From Phoronis australis (lineage: Eukaryota > Phoronida > Phoronidae), in assembly GCA_002633005.1 (NCBI GenBank), contig NMRA01000416.1, forward strand, positions 165,597-229,596: a stretch of DNA of 64,000 nucleotides. The letters run 5' to 3'. The notes under the pieces were generated by a model. That model saw nothing but the letters and a program-made list of their open reading frames with translations. It was not told where the DNA came from and searched no databases. Positions 47,123 to 58,537 of the stretch are shown here, piece by piece; position 1 is the stretch's first letter, and each line of letters begins with the position of its first letter. Position numbers and translations under genes: made by a program.

Positions 47123-49221
47123 ATGGCCGTCTTCAAGAAGAAACAGACCGCGCAAAAGAATAAAGCACTATCAAAAGCACATAGAAATGTGAAAAAATTA
47201 AAGAACGAGAATGAAATACTGAGAAAAAAGATAGAAACAATTCAACGAAAAGTGCAGCGTATGACAGCGAATAAGATTTGTTCGACACCCAAAAGTGAAA
47301 CCAATGAAATGATGAAACATTTGCGGCTTACCGGCTCCAACAAGCACCAGGTTGAAACTCGTAGAAAGCTTTTGATGTCTAACGTGATCACTGATGAGAT
47401 TAAGCGAAAAGTTTCACCACAGATCAGAACAGGAAGAAAAGTATTTATGGCTTACTCGCTGGAAAGCTTGAGGCTAAGTACAGATGTATGTCAAGCATAA
47501 GCAAGTGTGCAAGCCTCAACCGCAACATGGTTGCATGGGTGATCAAAGAAGGAGTAAACAAAGTAAAAAAAGAAACAGGGCCCTAATGAAATACAGACAT
47601 AGTGTTTTATCCTTTCTCGAAAGAGAAGACAATTGTCGGGTTAATCCTGGAAAGAAAGACGCCGTGACTTGCGAATAAGGGAAAGTTCAAACCAAGGTAT
47701 TGACCGACTACTTAGATAATTTACACCAGAAGTACCTCTCAGAGAACCCACACGCCTCGTTGTCACTCTCCACGTTCAGGAGGATCAGATCAAAGTATCT
47801 ACTCCCGACTAACTTCATGAGCAGGAGCACCTTTTTGTATGCACTAAACACCATTCAAGCTCAAAATGCTGAAATCTGCTGGTGTTTCAACAACTTCCAA
47901 CTCTGAAAATTTCATACGTCAAGGCGCGGTAGCTGACTGTTGTAGATTACCAGCGAAGGTATCTTATTGTACATGGAAGCGCGTCAAAGATGCAGACGGA
48001 AAACAGAAGATGAAAATCATTCAAGAGGAAAAGCAGAGGGACAACTTCATACAACATTGGGAAAAAGAATTGGCCAACTTCAAACATCACGTCGGAAGAA
48101 TGCAAAAGCAATACTCAGAGATTAGAAACATAAAGCAAAACCTTCCTGAGAACGAAGTTATTCTTCATATGGACTTTGCTGAAAACTACAGCTTCAGAAC
48201 CGCAAATGAAGTCCAGAGTGCAAACTGGAGTCAGTCGCAAGTTACACTACATCCCATGGTGTTATATTACATAGATAAAGAGACTCATTCCTTAAAACAC
48301 AAGAGCTTTGTGGATGTGTCGGATTGTCTTACATATGCTTCTTCAACTGTTCTTGCAATCCTGGAAGAGTTCGTTAAAACCGTTGTGCCAGAGCTTCAAA
48401 TTGTTCAACACGTCCACTACTGGACTGACAGTCCAACAAGTCAATACCGGAATAGATACATTTTTAAAATGATAATTAACCACAAGTCTACGTTTGGCTG
48501 CCACGCGACGTGGAACTATTTTGAAGCCGGCCATGGCAAAGGTGCTTGTGATGGGATTGGTGGCACAGCGAAACGAATGGCCGATGGGGCAGTGAATGCA
48601 CAACGAGCAACAATTCAAAATGCACAAGATTTCTTCAAGTGGGCAATCCATTCAGGCATCAAAGGTATTCGCTTCTTCTTTGTAGACAATGAAAAGTGTG
48701 AAAAGAAGGCTGAAGAAATTAAGTCGTGTAAACTTCCGCCTGTCAAAAGTACAATATTATTTCATGCGTGCAGAAGTGATGGGAAAGACCTCATGTCAGC
48801 AAGCACATAGTGTCATTGCGCTGACTGTCAATTGGGAAAGCTGTGCGATAACTGGAGCTTAGCGGCAAGCGTTCCTGATCCCAGCCCTGAAGAAGATTCT
48901 GTCACCAAGACAGTCTCTACAATTTGTGAAGAAACGTCGTATCATGTTGGCGACTTTGTAGCTGCTATCTACTTGGACCAGTGGTACGTGGGGAAAATAA
49001 TTGCGGTCGACAGTGAAGACGGCGAGGTTGAAATTTCATTCATGCAACACAGGGGGAGACTTTTCCAGTGGCCTTCAACAGAGGACACCTTGTGGTCACC
49101 TGTTAGGAATATTCTGTGCAAGTTACAAGCGCCTACTCGAACGGGAAAATCGGCCAGAATGTTTCGCCTTGCTTGCCAAGACAGGGATCAAGTCGAGTTG
49201 TTGTTTTCGGGAATACAGTGA
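47123..49221 (+). pseudogene. DDE-like transposon gene with C-terminal SH3/Tudor-like segment, broken
   Basis: Pieces of one gene in order. 47123-47455: very basic coiled-coil region (NVKKLKNENEILRKKIETI). After a frameshift near 47455: FLEREDNCRVNPGKKDA, an in-frame TAA (47676), then DYLDNLHQKYLSENPHAS. After a second shift near 47866, a long frame to 48810 has HMDFAENYS with EVQSANW (D at 48172), WTDSPTSQYRN (D at 48427) and GHGKGACDGIGGTAKR (D at 48550). A TAG (48808) follows, then in the same frame a segment with VGDFVAAIYLDQWYVGKII and EVEISFMQHRG, which looks like a small SH3/Tudor-type barrel. From memory this matches a widespread uncharacterised animal family. A transposase role is inferred from the inverted repeats and the D-D-D pattern. 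Two stops and two shifts make it inactive. Confidence 0.65.
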
Positions 49222-50136
49222 TTCCCCTCTTGAAATCGTTGATCACGTTCATGGATACTCTAGTGCTCGTAGCTAGCTAGTGATACTGACATCTATTTGA
49301 TCACTATGATTTAAGCAACTATTGATTAAGCGGCTACACGTGCTCTCCTGAATATTTTCGGAAGCACAAATTCTGATTCATGGTTCGTTTTGAGTGAGAT
49401 TTCGAATTTAATATCTTTAGAGGTATCGGCTACTTTATATGAAACATTCGTTACCGTTGTCACATGGGGTTAGTTTGTTGTTTAGAGTAAATCAAGTTAT
49501 TTGTTGGTATGTATTTTGAGTGCATTTCAAGGGTTTTTCGTAAAGAACGCCCCAAATAATTTATAATTTAATGTTTTCGTTTCACCGAATTTGCTGTAAC
49601 ATTCGTTACCTTTAAGCTTCAAGTTTGAATAATTTACGAAATTCTGAAAATATTGTCAGATCAGCGAACAAATGATTTAATATGTGAGACATAAATTGTC
49701 GACTGGGTTTAAGTCAAAAGTTTTGCGTTTGCCTGACTCTGCTTGATACAGCAAGTGCTGTACTCTAGTCAAAGATTCCCTATCCTTTTCACTTGTTGTT
49801 TGTTGCAAATGTTGGTCATATTAGATTAAAGTTTACTACTGTTCCGATACTAGGTTCTCACCTATTTTTCTCAACACTATATTCTTCCCACCCCTATATG
49901 AATGAAACTTGTCGTTGATAAACCTTTACAAAAAAGTCTTGTACACTTGTTACTAATGTTTACTGCACTTGCACATATGTTACAAGGACACATTTAAGAA
50001 CAAAGTAATGTGTGATCTTTTTTTTTGGAAAAGTTAACTTGAAAAAAATATTCCTGAAATTTATAGGCACTGTTTGTTGAAACAAAGCACTTTTCTTCAA
50101 AAATTATTAATATTTTTTTGTCAAGTAGTGTATGCC
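49222..50136. other. 3' non-coding part of the 4.26-kb element
   Basis: A+T-rich, containing two GTAAC/GAAAC-ATTC-GTTAC palindromes but no frame of interest. Confidence 0.5.
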
Positions 50137-50167
50137 CATTTGCACCGTTTTATTGAGCCCTGGCGAT

Positions 50168-51385
50168 ATATGGAAACTTTTCGTAGAAAATACAAAAACA
50201 GCACAAAAACAGGGTATCATTAGTGACAGGATATCGAATTTTGTTCTACACCCAATAGTCATGATTTTACAAAAAAGTTGACATGGTGGTGTATAAATAC
50301 AGAAGTTGCAGTAATTGTCAATAAAAATTTTTGCGTTTTTATTTCCAGCTTTTTAAAATTAGTTTCATTCACACTGGTTACAACCTGATGTTAGTTTCGC
50401 AACAGTGTATATAATATTTTGACAGCTATATGGTATAGGTTTACTACGAACAATTTTACGTCTGCAATGATAGTTGCCTGGGTAAATTTGCCTAGGTGAG
50501 TTGGTTTAGCAGACGTCACTAGTGTCATTCATGTACACTAAATGAATCGAGTAGGACAAGAAACAAAATAATGACAGAATTTTCTAAAGTTGGTGAAAGT
50601 TGCCAAGCTGTCGACGAATATGGGCATTGAACCAACGGAACTTAATTGTATCAATTCCAAATAGTGACCAAAATTGTCGTAAAATTCCCGCTTGGCGCGG
50701 TCACAACACCAAAGTTGAAGGAGGCCGAACCAGGATAAGATTACTATCAAAACAACAATATGGGCGAGGTAAGATAATCAACTTTCATCTCATGCTATTT
50801 TCAAATACATGGATTATGCATGAAAATTTTGTAGATAAAAATCTAGTTCTCAAAAACGTGCTTTGTGGTGAAACATCAGGATTTAGAGTTAGAGGGCCAT
50901 AATGATCCAGAACGCTAATAATTTTTTCCACGAAGTAGCACCCTTTTAATTTACTTTTCATTAACTGAGATACTTTTTTGATTGTTAGTGGTCTCTAGGA
51001 CATTATTGATAACATATATACATACATATATATAGAATGCGTGAGACGTCATTAACCCAAGTAAGCCTATCCGATTTTTGTTTAATATTCATTATTCATA
51101 ATTTTTCATTTGAAAATGTAAGTAAATACTAGTTCATTCAATTTAATCAAAGTAAAATAATTATTGTTTCGAGCAAGTATAAAAAACACCCTCAACATAC
51201 TTGTTGTACAATTCGGGTAATTCAAGTTGAGGAAAACACTATATGCATCCCAAAATGTGACTGAAGCTAAGAAAGGTGAACCGATAGCTTAGAAATACGC
51301 TGATGTCATAATTTTATGAAGTGCTCTTTTTCATGGAAGAATGTAACGTCTTTCATTAGGTTGTTATTATCATTAGGTTATTATT
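50168..51385. other. No gene recognised
   Basis: The 50600-50902 frame has no motif. A short (AT)n-like stretch lies near 51015. Confidence 0.35.
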
Positions 51386-51466
51386 TGAGGACCCTCTTGG
51401 AAAGCAGTGCTATCACTGAAGAGGCCACCCTCATTTTAAATATCACAATAAATAAATAAAATAAAA
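51386..51466 (+). mobile_element. 5'-truncated LINE/SINE 3' tail ending in (AATA)n
   Basis: Nearly identical to 11345-11433 over GACCCTCTTGGAAAGCAGTG to CATTTTAAATATCACAATAA, with a TAAATAAA tail. Flanking sequence is unrelated. Confidence 0.6.
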
Positions 51467-51984
51467 AAATTCAAAGACCGATCTAAAAATGATAGCAGAA
51501 ATACATTTGCAACTTTTGGGCGTTTTCTTGCTTCCAGACTATTTTGGCTACTATATGTTTAATCAAACTCCCCCCCATATACTTGTTTAACAATATTGAA
51601 GTAAACAAGTCAATTACACAGTGGTCACTAAAACGGGTCATGGGCCACATGGACGTGACTGTATTGCTTCAACATCCACCGTAGTTCCTGGAATTCCATG
51701 TTCAGTAGTCTGTGCCCTATATGTCTATGTTTATTCTATTTGACCTGCAACACACTTCAGGTAGGCACTGAGACTGATTCATATGTGACAGTGGAGATAT
51801 GACCAGAACGGGAGATATAGATCGGAGACTTCAATCACAAGACAGCACCAAAATACCCCTAAAAGATTGAAAATAACAATGCATGTACTCACAGTACCTA
51901 TAAACAAATGCTCTTGAATTTTATATTATTAGTATCATTTACACACCCAATCGTTAATTGATAAATAATTTTATTTTATGTAGC

Positions 51985-52190
51985 GTGGGGGCAACCGGAG
52001 GGGAGGGGGTTGGGGACTCCAACGAACTCCCAATTTGGCGAATCAGGTCATTCTCAATAAAACAAAAAGTCCGAGCAAACGAGAAACAAAAGTCCAAAAA
52101 GCCCTCGTTGATTTGTTTTTAGTAAAAGGTCCGCAAACCAAAAAATTCGAGCCCCCCATAATTTTAGTCTGGATGCACGCACGTGTAAGT
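51985..52190. repeat. GGGG-rich hAT-associated repeat, copy 1
   Basis: Shares with 56590-56860 the AAACAAAAAGTC(C/T)GAG-AAACGA block, GGTCC-CA-AC, ATTCGAGCCCCCC-ATA and GCACGCACGTG / GCGCGCACATGTG. The left part is G-rich. Probably a fragment of the GGGGCGGATCCAG element family. Confidence 0.5.
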
Positions 52191-52645
52191 GTGTGTTTCA
52201 TTAGGTTTTGAAACCTAGGGTACTTGATATGTTTTTGTAATGGATTGATGACAACAAAAAGCGTTTCATATATGTTAAGCTGTAAACAATAGTTTGCTTA
52301 CATCAGTGCTAAAACTTCTTTCTAAGGGAGAATGCTTAATTGTCACTCACAGAAGAGGATCAGACGTACTCGTTTGAGTTGTGGTACCGTTCTATCGCAA
52401 CTGAGGTAACCCAAAATGATTTCCATGCAATGACAACAGGAAATGGTGGCAAAGTCCAAAAGAATTTACCATCCCTTACAAAGTCTAGATCAACTATAAA
52501 ATCGTACTTGTGTTTGATTCTCATAACAGCAAGTTAAAGTAAGCCTTAGACTTAAAAGTGGCAATCCCAGGTGGTCATCCAGTTGTTTCCTACTCTTTTA
52601 TTTTAGATTCTGTTGCAATGAACACGCCTAAAACCTGAAAGGTAG

Positions 52646-53250
52646 CAGGGGCGGATCCAGGATTTTGAGTTAGAGGGGGGCAGGACACGGGAATAACCAG
52701 AATTTCGACAGATGCGCGCGCCCAGCCTATGGGGACGCAAAGGCCTCGAATGTTTGGGGTTACGGACCTGTGGACCTGTTGACTAAAAAATATAAAAAAA
52801 CGGTAAATGGGGTTTGTTCAGGGACTATATGTTGTTTATTCACCCCGACGAGCCCCTCCTTGCGCGCACCCGAACTCCCAAATGGTATCTGGTAGGATTT
52901 TAGGGGGGGCATGGCACCCTTGTTCTTCAAAACTGAATCGTTTGCTTGCATTTCGCTTGCATACTACACACACGGCATGCGCGCACGCTGCATAAAATAT
53001 AGGGTGGTCGAATTTTTGAGGATGTGGACCTTTTACTAAAGAAAAAAAAAACGAATACGGGGTTTGTTCAGGGCTACGAATTGTGCATACGCCGAATCCT
53101 GCCTTTTTAGGGATTTTTGCGTCATTTTTCCTAGATTGTTTGTTTCTCTGAGGTGGACCTTTTTACCCACTTTGCCAAATGGGGAGGGAATCCCCATACC
53201 CGGTACGTGCATGCACGGAGCACGTCCTGACAGGCGCACCCACGATACAA
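52646..53250. mobile_element. hAT-like element with CAGGGGCGGATCCAGG end
   Basis: Begins CAGGGGCGGATCCAGGATTT, followed by GAGTTAGAGGGGGG. A roughly 260-bp internal tandem pair shares GTGGACCT, a poly(A) run and GGGGTTTGTTCAGGG (about 52760-52825 and 53025-53075). The right end is not defined and there is no transposase. Confidence 0.5.
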
Positions 53251-55439
53251 ATAAGAAGTAACCATGAAGTAGGCCTGCGCAGTATCTCAGTTACTGAATT
53301 TGAACTCCAGGGCTGGGTTGCATAAAGCTTCAAATGTTATTCGCTGGATAAGTTTGATTGTTGCGTGACGTCTGGTGCATTGTTCAACAAAAACAACGTG
53401 ACGCGTGATAATGCGACGTCATTGTTGTTATTCGGCGTATAACTTTTATGCAACTGGGCCCAGACGTTGAAGTGTGTGCATTTTTGGGACACACTCTGCA
53501 TCATTTCCCGATCCCAGCAACCAGAAACTGGACTACAGACTGTGTTCCACAGGATCAAGAAATTCTGAAACGGCCACAAAGGCACTCATACCAGGCACCT
53601 CGGGACATCACCCCTTTCCAAAAATTACTTCGAAGAATGGCGATAATAAAATGAAGTTTTCCGGAAACTGGATCGTAATAAAACGAATTTTGACCTTCGA
53701 CCCAGAGTTGAGTACTAGGTACGAACCCACTGTTGGAACCACAGCTATAGTTACTTCAGGCAGCTCCCATCTACTCTAGACCCATTCTTACTCTTCGTGT
53801 AACTTTGTTGGTTCACAACGGTTACTCAAATCCCTGTGGCTGCTTCCCCGGTATTATCCCCACCTATGGCGGACATGGGGGGGGGGTTCGGTACAAATAT
53901 GGTGACATCCAGAGAATCAGAGAACGGNGGAGGGCAGATGATAGCACATGAAGGTGGTAGGTTGGCGAAGTCAAATTGGTTTGTGCCCCCCAATAATTTT
54001 TTCCTTCCTACGGGCCTGCTCTCACGAAGGCACACAAGCACGTTTCCGCGGATGAACGAGGCTCCAGAAGAAACATAATAACTATGTTTGCTCTCTGCAG
54101 TTAACTGAAATTGAGCTCAAAAACAAGGATATGCTTTGGACGAACGAGTAAGGTGTTTTAATTTTAAAATTCAACTTGGTCCAGATTGATATTTGAAACC
54201 TAACACATGAAATAGACGTAGACAAGAATTATTAAAACCAAGAAAACAGAATTGATGGTCAAATAATTACTTGTGAATGTGTGCAATGGAGTGAATAAGA
54301 ACCTGGATATAATGCAAGAGCGATTTCTGAGGCTGTGCTCGTTTTTTATTTGTTTCAAAATTTAAAAAATGGTCAAATAATTTTTATTTTCAATTACGAG
54401 CTTGGTTTTTTATTTTAATAAAAAATATAATTAATAACATCACTTATTCTTTCAGATCAATGACAAATCACTTGTTAGTCCCAATAGTCCCTACCTCACC
54501 AGGACATAGGCTTGATGTTAATATTTTTGATCAACAAATTAAACCAGATGTGACTAATTGCACATGACAGCAAAATGCCATGAGCCACCACTGTCGAATA
54601 TATCTCCAACTCGTCAACAATCCAAGCAGATGACCTGGTTCGTGTAGAAAGCATTTTTATCAAAAATTTACAAGAAGAAACGTAAACCTGCATTCAGCAT
54701 GATACTTAATCCGTAACACTACGATTGCCGCAATTTGGTCATGTTTACTTTTCATGTTTCGAACCTAGTTTTCCGGAAAAAACCTATATCCTTTCGTCAG
54801 ACAACTCTTTGGTGCATTGACTTGTTCTTTAACTGTATTTTTCTACGTCTCTGTGGTTAACTATTGACACATTTTTTAAGATTTAATATTCAGGTTGGAC
54901 TCCAAAGACCGGCCATTTAACTCACACAATGTAAATTTCCGCTTTGTTTATCGCAGTGAGCCTCGCTTTGGATTTTAATGTCCGCCGCGTGAATAGAGTG
55001 TTATCGGACGGGCGAGTTCAAAACTGGTAGAAAATTCACCGCTCTGGTCGTATTATTTTGAACTTCGGTCTCTGCCTGCCTCGGATATTTGGAATACTCA
55101 TAATGCTTGGTCGTCTCGACATGACAAGTTTTCACGAGTCGTGAGATACAACTTGACTGACAATGATGTAAGTTTATCTTACTAGACAAAGTGGTAAACG
55201 CAGAGTCCATTTGAAAAGCGAACATCTACTTGAAATTAATAGACGACGAACGCCTTTTAACTGGCTGAGGATTGGACGGATGGCCTGTTACGCAGTTTCA
55301 TTCCTTTACTGTATTCGCAAACCCTGGCTTGAGCGATGAAAACCAAAACATCGGGGTAGCTTAAAATGTAAAAAAAAAAAACATTCAAGGATGGCACTGT
55401 CTTTGTTTCTCAGATCTGAGAGTTTAATCAAAACGCATG
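53251..55439. other. No gene recognised
   Basis: Contains a G-run with a single N near 53928 and A+T-rich blocks near 54300-54480. Open frames here lack motifs and splice support. Confidence 0.4.
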
Positions 55440-55792
55440 TTCAGCTAAATAACGAGTGAAATTCCATTTATAATCAACATATGTCCATACAAATTTACGT
55501 GCGTCACAGGCCCATTACCAGAGATGAAAAGGAAACCCCAAGGTTGGCGGAAGTACAAGGAATACGATAACTAATACATTGAAATAAGTAAAAATAATGA
55601 TTTCTGGTAAGATGGGCAATGACAATCAGGGACGCACGAAATAAGAGCCAGCGGATTGGCTTGAAACCGAAATATTTTGCAAGGCTAGTTACAGTATGCT
55701 GCCGGATGACCAACCCTAACTCCGAGTGCCAAACCCGGAGGGTGAACAACGTGTGCCCAAGTCTAGGTACAGCTGCCGAGTGTTCTATCACT
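55440..55792 (+). repeat. Partial copy of the B-A-leader block
   Basis: Last bases of B (AACGAGTGAAAT), then A (CCATTACCAGAGATGAAAAG to TTCTGGTAAGATGGGCAAT), then a leader with GCCGGATGACCAACCCTAAC and CCAAACCCGGAGGG. The same order is seen at 46640-47000, so the leader belongs to the mobile unit and is not local sequence. Confidence 0.6.
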
Positions 55793-56044
55793 CAGGGGCG
55801 GATCCAGGGTTTTGAGTTCGGGGGGAGGGCAGGGTAGAGTATTAATGAGCCAGGATTTTGCCCATCAAACATAAGCAACTCGAACTGCCAAATGGAATCT
55901 GGGATAATTTTAAGGGGGCCATGGCGGTAGATATTGGTTGAGTATAAAATACACATTAACTATGAAATAAATTAAAGTAACAATCGTGGAAATAGTAATG
56001 TAGAAAAATCAGAGGGATGGTATAAAGGTTGGAATACATTGGGG
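55793..56044. mobile_element. hAT-like element end, CAGGGGCGGATCCAGG
   Basis: Begins CAGGGGCGGATCCAGGGTTT with a following G-run, as at 52646, and contains AATGGAATCTGGGATAATTT comparable to the internal part of that copy. The right end may be near 56600-56860, where related G-rich sequence resumes, with the DIRS fragment between. Confidence 0.45.
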
Positions 56045-56069
56045 TTACTGACAAGTGACGCCAGTGGAG

Positions 56070-56592
56070 ATTGAGAAAAGAGGGGAAGTGTGTTGGGAAC
56101 ATTTTGTGAAGCTCGGAGGATCAATGAGGAAGAAGTCTTGGAATTTTGAAAGATATGCTGATATGTTTCTTAGAGGTTGCAAGATGAAGATTACTCGAAG
56201 GAAAGACAGCGGTCGTAGCAATATTGACATTTCCAGTTGAAACCTAGGAATTTGTAGGCGGCGAGAACCAAACGGATGTCGGTCTTGGCCATAAGAGAGT
56301 TGCCACCAGATAAAAGAATGGGGGTGAGGGAGATTTGGACCCACTGGTATTGGACTTCGGTTAAATGAGAAGGAAAGACGGCCTGCATTAATCGAGTGGT
56401 ATTCGTGAGAGGGTATAAGCGGTTGTGGATTCGATGGAATTTGCTGGACTCGTGAGTTCGCATGATATATGAGGATTGGAGAAGGCGAAAGAGTTGTGCG
56501 GAGGAGGTGACTGGAAAGTAGAAGACGTGTCGTGAGTGAGAACGTCGTTGATGTAATGAGTAAGGTGCAAGTTGTAAGCTTGAAGCACCCAT
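56070..56592 (-). pseudogene. DIRS-type tyrosine-recombinase retrotransposon: RT fragment
   Basis: On the minus strand, successive pieces fit the DIRS reverse transcriptase: HRIHNRLYPLTNTTRLMQ, then VQYQWVQI, LMAKTDI, FLGFNWKCQYCYDRCLSFE, a stop, then SSSCNL and another stop. In DIRS-like RTs the corresponding blocks are RIIH.LSYP, MAKTDI..AFR, LLGF.W...YYDRCLPMG and CSSSC..FE. The catalytic Asp-containing block downstream, RNase H and the recombinase are absent. It is a short dead fragment. Confidence 0.7.
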
Positions 56593-56860
56593 GCAGGGGG
56601 GGGGGCTTTGGGGGGTTCAAACGAGGAACCCCATTTGGCGAAGTGGGCAAAAAGGTCCGCCTCAGAGAAACAAAAAGTCTGAGAAAACGAAACAAAAGTC
56701 CACAGGAATTCGGCACGAATGCAGAATTCACAGGTCTGAACGTAGTACCCGTTTTTTTGTTTTTAGTTCCCAATTCAGTTTGCAGTTAAAGGTCCACATA
56801 CTGGAATATTCGAGCCCCCCCATATTTTAGGCTGGGTGCGCGCACATGTGAAGGTAGACT
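56593..56860. repeat. GGGG-rich hAT-associated repeat, copy 2
   Basis: Counterpart of 51985-52190 (see shared blocks there), starting at a long G-run and ending near GGGTGCGCGCACATGTG. Confidence 0.5.
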
Positions 56861-57377
56861 TTATGGAATCGGCATTTACTGGAGTGGTGAGGGGTTGTGG
56901 TGGATGAGGGGTGGTGTTTTGCGCCAAGACGTGCTTCCGATTAAGTAGCTAATCGGTCGGCTTCAGATGTGACAAGTGCGGAGGTTTTTTTCATTTTTCT
57001 CCTACAATTACGCTATAGGTTTCCTTGAAACATGTCTTAACACCTTAATAACCGTTGAAATCACTTGTAACTGGGTCGTAGGATTTTTTGTCTGTGACAT
57101 TCACTAGTTAAAACATGATGAAACACCACACAAAATTGACATTGATAGTTCATTATGATAACCATGGTTGTTATCTGAAGATATAATGCACGGGCGGCGG
57201 CCGGGGCGAAGGGGATGTCCAAACCATCAATTTCTCGTTTGTAGTTTTCAAGTAAAGCGAACAATGTGATGAACGTTTCCTGTTTTTGACGTCATAGTAC
57301 ATATACGTCACATATTGTTTCGTAAGAGCGCTATAGCTAAAGTTACGCACATTGCGGTATACATTCATGGTGCCAAA

Positions 57378-57475
57378 ATGTCAGAACCTGAGGGAAATAT
57401 GTATGGTAATTTACCAGTTAAAATGATCAAAGATATGATGGAATATTGTGTTAACGATTTGAAGATCAGGAAAGA
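57378..57475 (+). CDS. Candidate first coding exon, unrecognised small protein
   Basis: The ATG at 57378 opens a 32-codon frame ending at a consensus donor (AAAGA/GTAAGTAAT) in phase 2. Encoded sequence: MSEPEGNMYGNLPVKMIKDM, then MEYCVNDLKIRK, with the look of a helical small protein. The overlapping upstream ATG (57366) is in another frame that stops quickly. The exon at 57882 does not join in phase, so an intermediate exon is missing or the two are unrelated. Confidence 0.45.
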
Positions 57476-57881
57476 GTAAGTAATTGATTCCAAATAGCAG
57501 ATAACCAACATTGCAATGTGGCTTTTCGCAAAGAAAACAGTCGAAACTGATATACTAACTTGATTTTTTCGCAGATCCAGATGTTACCGGGATAGCTTTT
57601 GTTTATTTGTTTACACTTGTGCAGGAATGTTTGTTTCGAACGTATTCCTTCCCGAGGCTTCCATATATAATACGTTTTGTGATAAAACAATGTATCAATA
57701 AGACAAAAAGTTATTGAACTCACTGTACCAGTTCAAAACTCAGACAACTTTGTTAATGTATTTTAAATCAATGTCTTGTAGCATGTTCGCCGCTAATTGT
57801 ATTGCAAAGATTCGACATTCCGGTGCTTTCCATTATCCCCCAGACAGCTATGTTAATCCCATACGTACGTTTTAATTAAAG

Positions 57882-58014
57882 GGTACAGAACAACCTGGCA
57901 AGTATTATGAAGCTGAGATGAAGCGTTGTAAGGAGATGGGCAAAATTGTAAGCAGGCTTGTAAGAGAAGTGGATAGAAGGCAGCAAAAGACTTTGAAGCT
58001 CTGCAAGGCAGAAA
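57882..58014 (+). CDS. Candidate internal exon, Lys/Arg-rich helical segment
   Basis: Bracketed by an AG acceptor (TTAATTAAAG, weak) and a strong donor (CAGAAA/GTGAGTG). Forty-four codons with no stop: GTEQPGKYYEAEMKRCKEMG, then KIVSRLVREVDRRQQKTLKL, then CKAE. Heptad-like, likely helical. Same strand and close to the exon at 57378, so probably the same gene. Identity unknown. Confidence 0.4.
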
Positions 58015-58492
58015 GTGAGTGTATTCGCGGGTATTACAGAGACTCTTGTTTCTGATCATAACACTTGATGTAGACAAAGTGAATTTCTTACTGTACAATA
58101 ACATTTTATTTATAGAAAAACACGGACTTTAATTGGAACTAATCACTCTCTTGACAGAGTTGCAATGTGGGTCGGGATTTGCCGTAACGAAAAGGCTTTC
58201 CCAACCAACAGTTAAAATCAGTTTGACAGGGAGACAGCGTGGCTTCACCCCGAACAGAGCATTCTACTGTTAGGTATATTGGCGCACTCGACGCATATTG
58301 TCACCCGCGACGGTAATATATATACAATAGTACCTAGTCCAACAATATATGCCGTCAACGTCAACACATACTGACGTCCGGACAATCATATGTGTTAGTG
58401 CGACAATATACAGTATGTCACAAAAGAATTACCTCATAAGCCACAGAGGAATGGTATACGAAACACAGTCGGTCTATGGAGGTCTAAAATTC

Positions 58493-58498
58493 TTTATT
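58493..58498 (-). terminator. Poly(A) signal AATAAA
   Basis: AATAAA on the minus strand about 40 bases after the stop codon at 58538, consistent with a short 3' UTR for the exon at 58847-58538. Confidence 0.5.
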
Positions 58499-58537
58499 CA
58501 AAGGCAAACTAATGCTAGCCTATGAAGAAAAATTAAC

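Larger units (their letters stand above)
45905..50167 (+). mobile_element. 4.26-kb terminal-inverted-repeat element with DDE-like gene
   Basis: The left end (45905-45935) and right end (50137-50167) are inverted repeats of 31 bases with three mismatches. They share ATCGCC, three variable bases, then GCTCAATAAAACGGTGCAAA. Between them lies one plus-strand gene (47123-49221). GTAACATTCGTTAC-type palindromes occur near both sides (46087, 49441, 49596). A B-A repeat block (46340-46840) sits in the 5' leader. No target-site duplication is obvious, so the exact boundaries and superfamily are open. Confidence 0.6.

Noticed and set aside
45890-50180. Target-site duplication of the 4.26-kb element
   Set aside because: Flanks (ATGAAAA versus ATATGGAAA) are only vaguely similar; not claimed.
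56045-56773. 242-codon minus-strand frame
   Set aside because: Shadow frame; the DIRS RT signature is in a different minus-strand frame (56191-56592 and its continuation).
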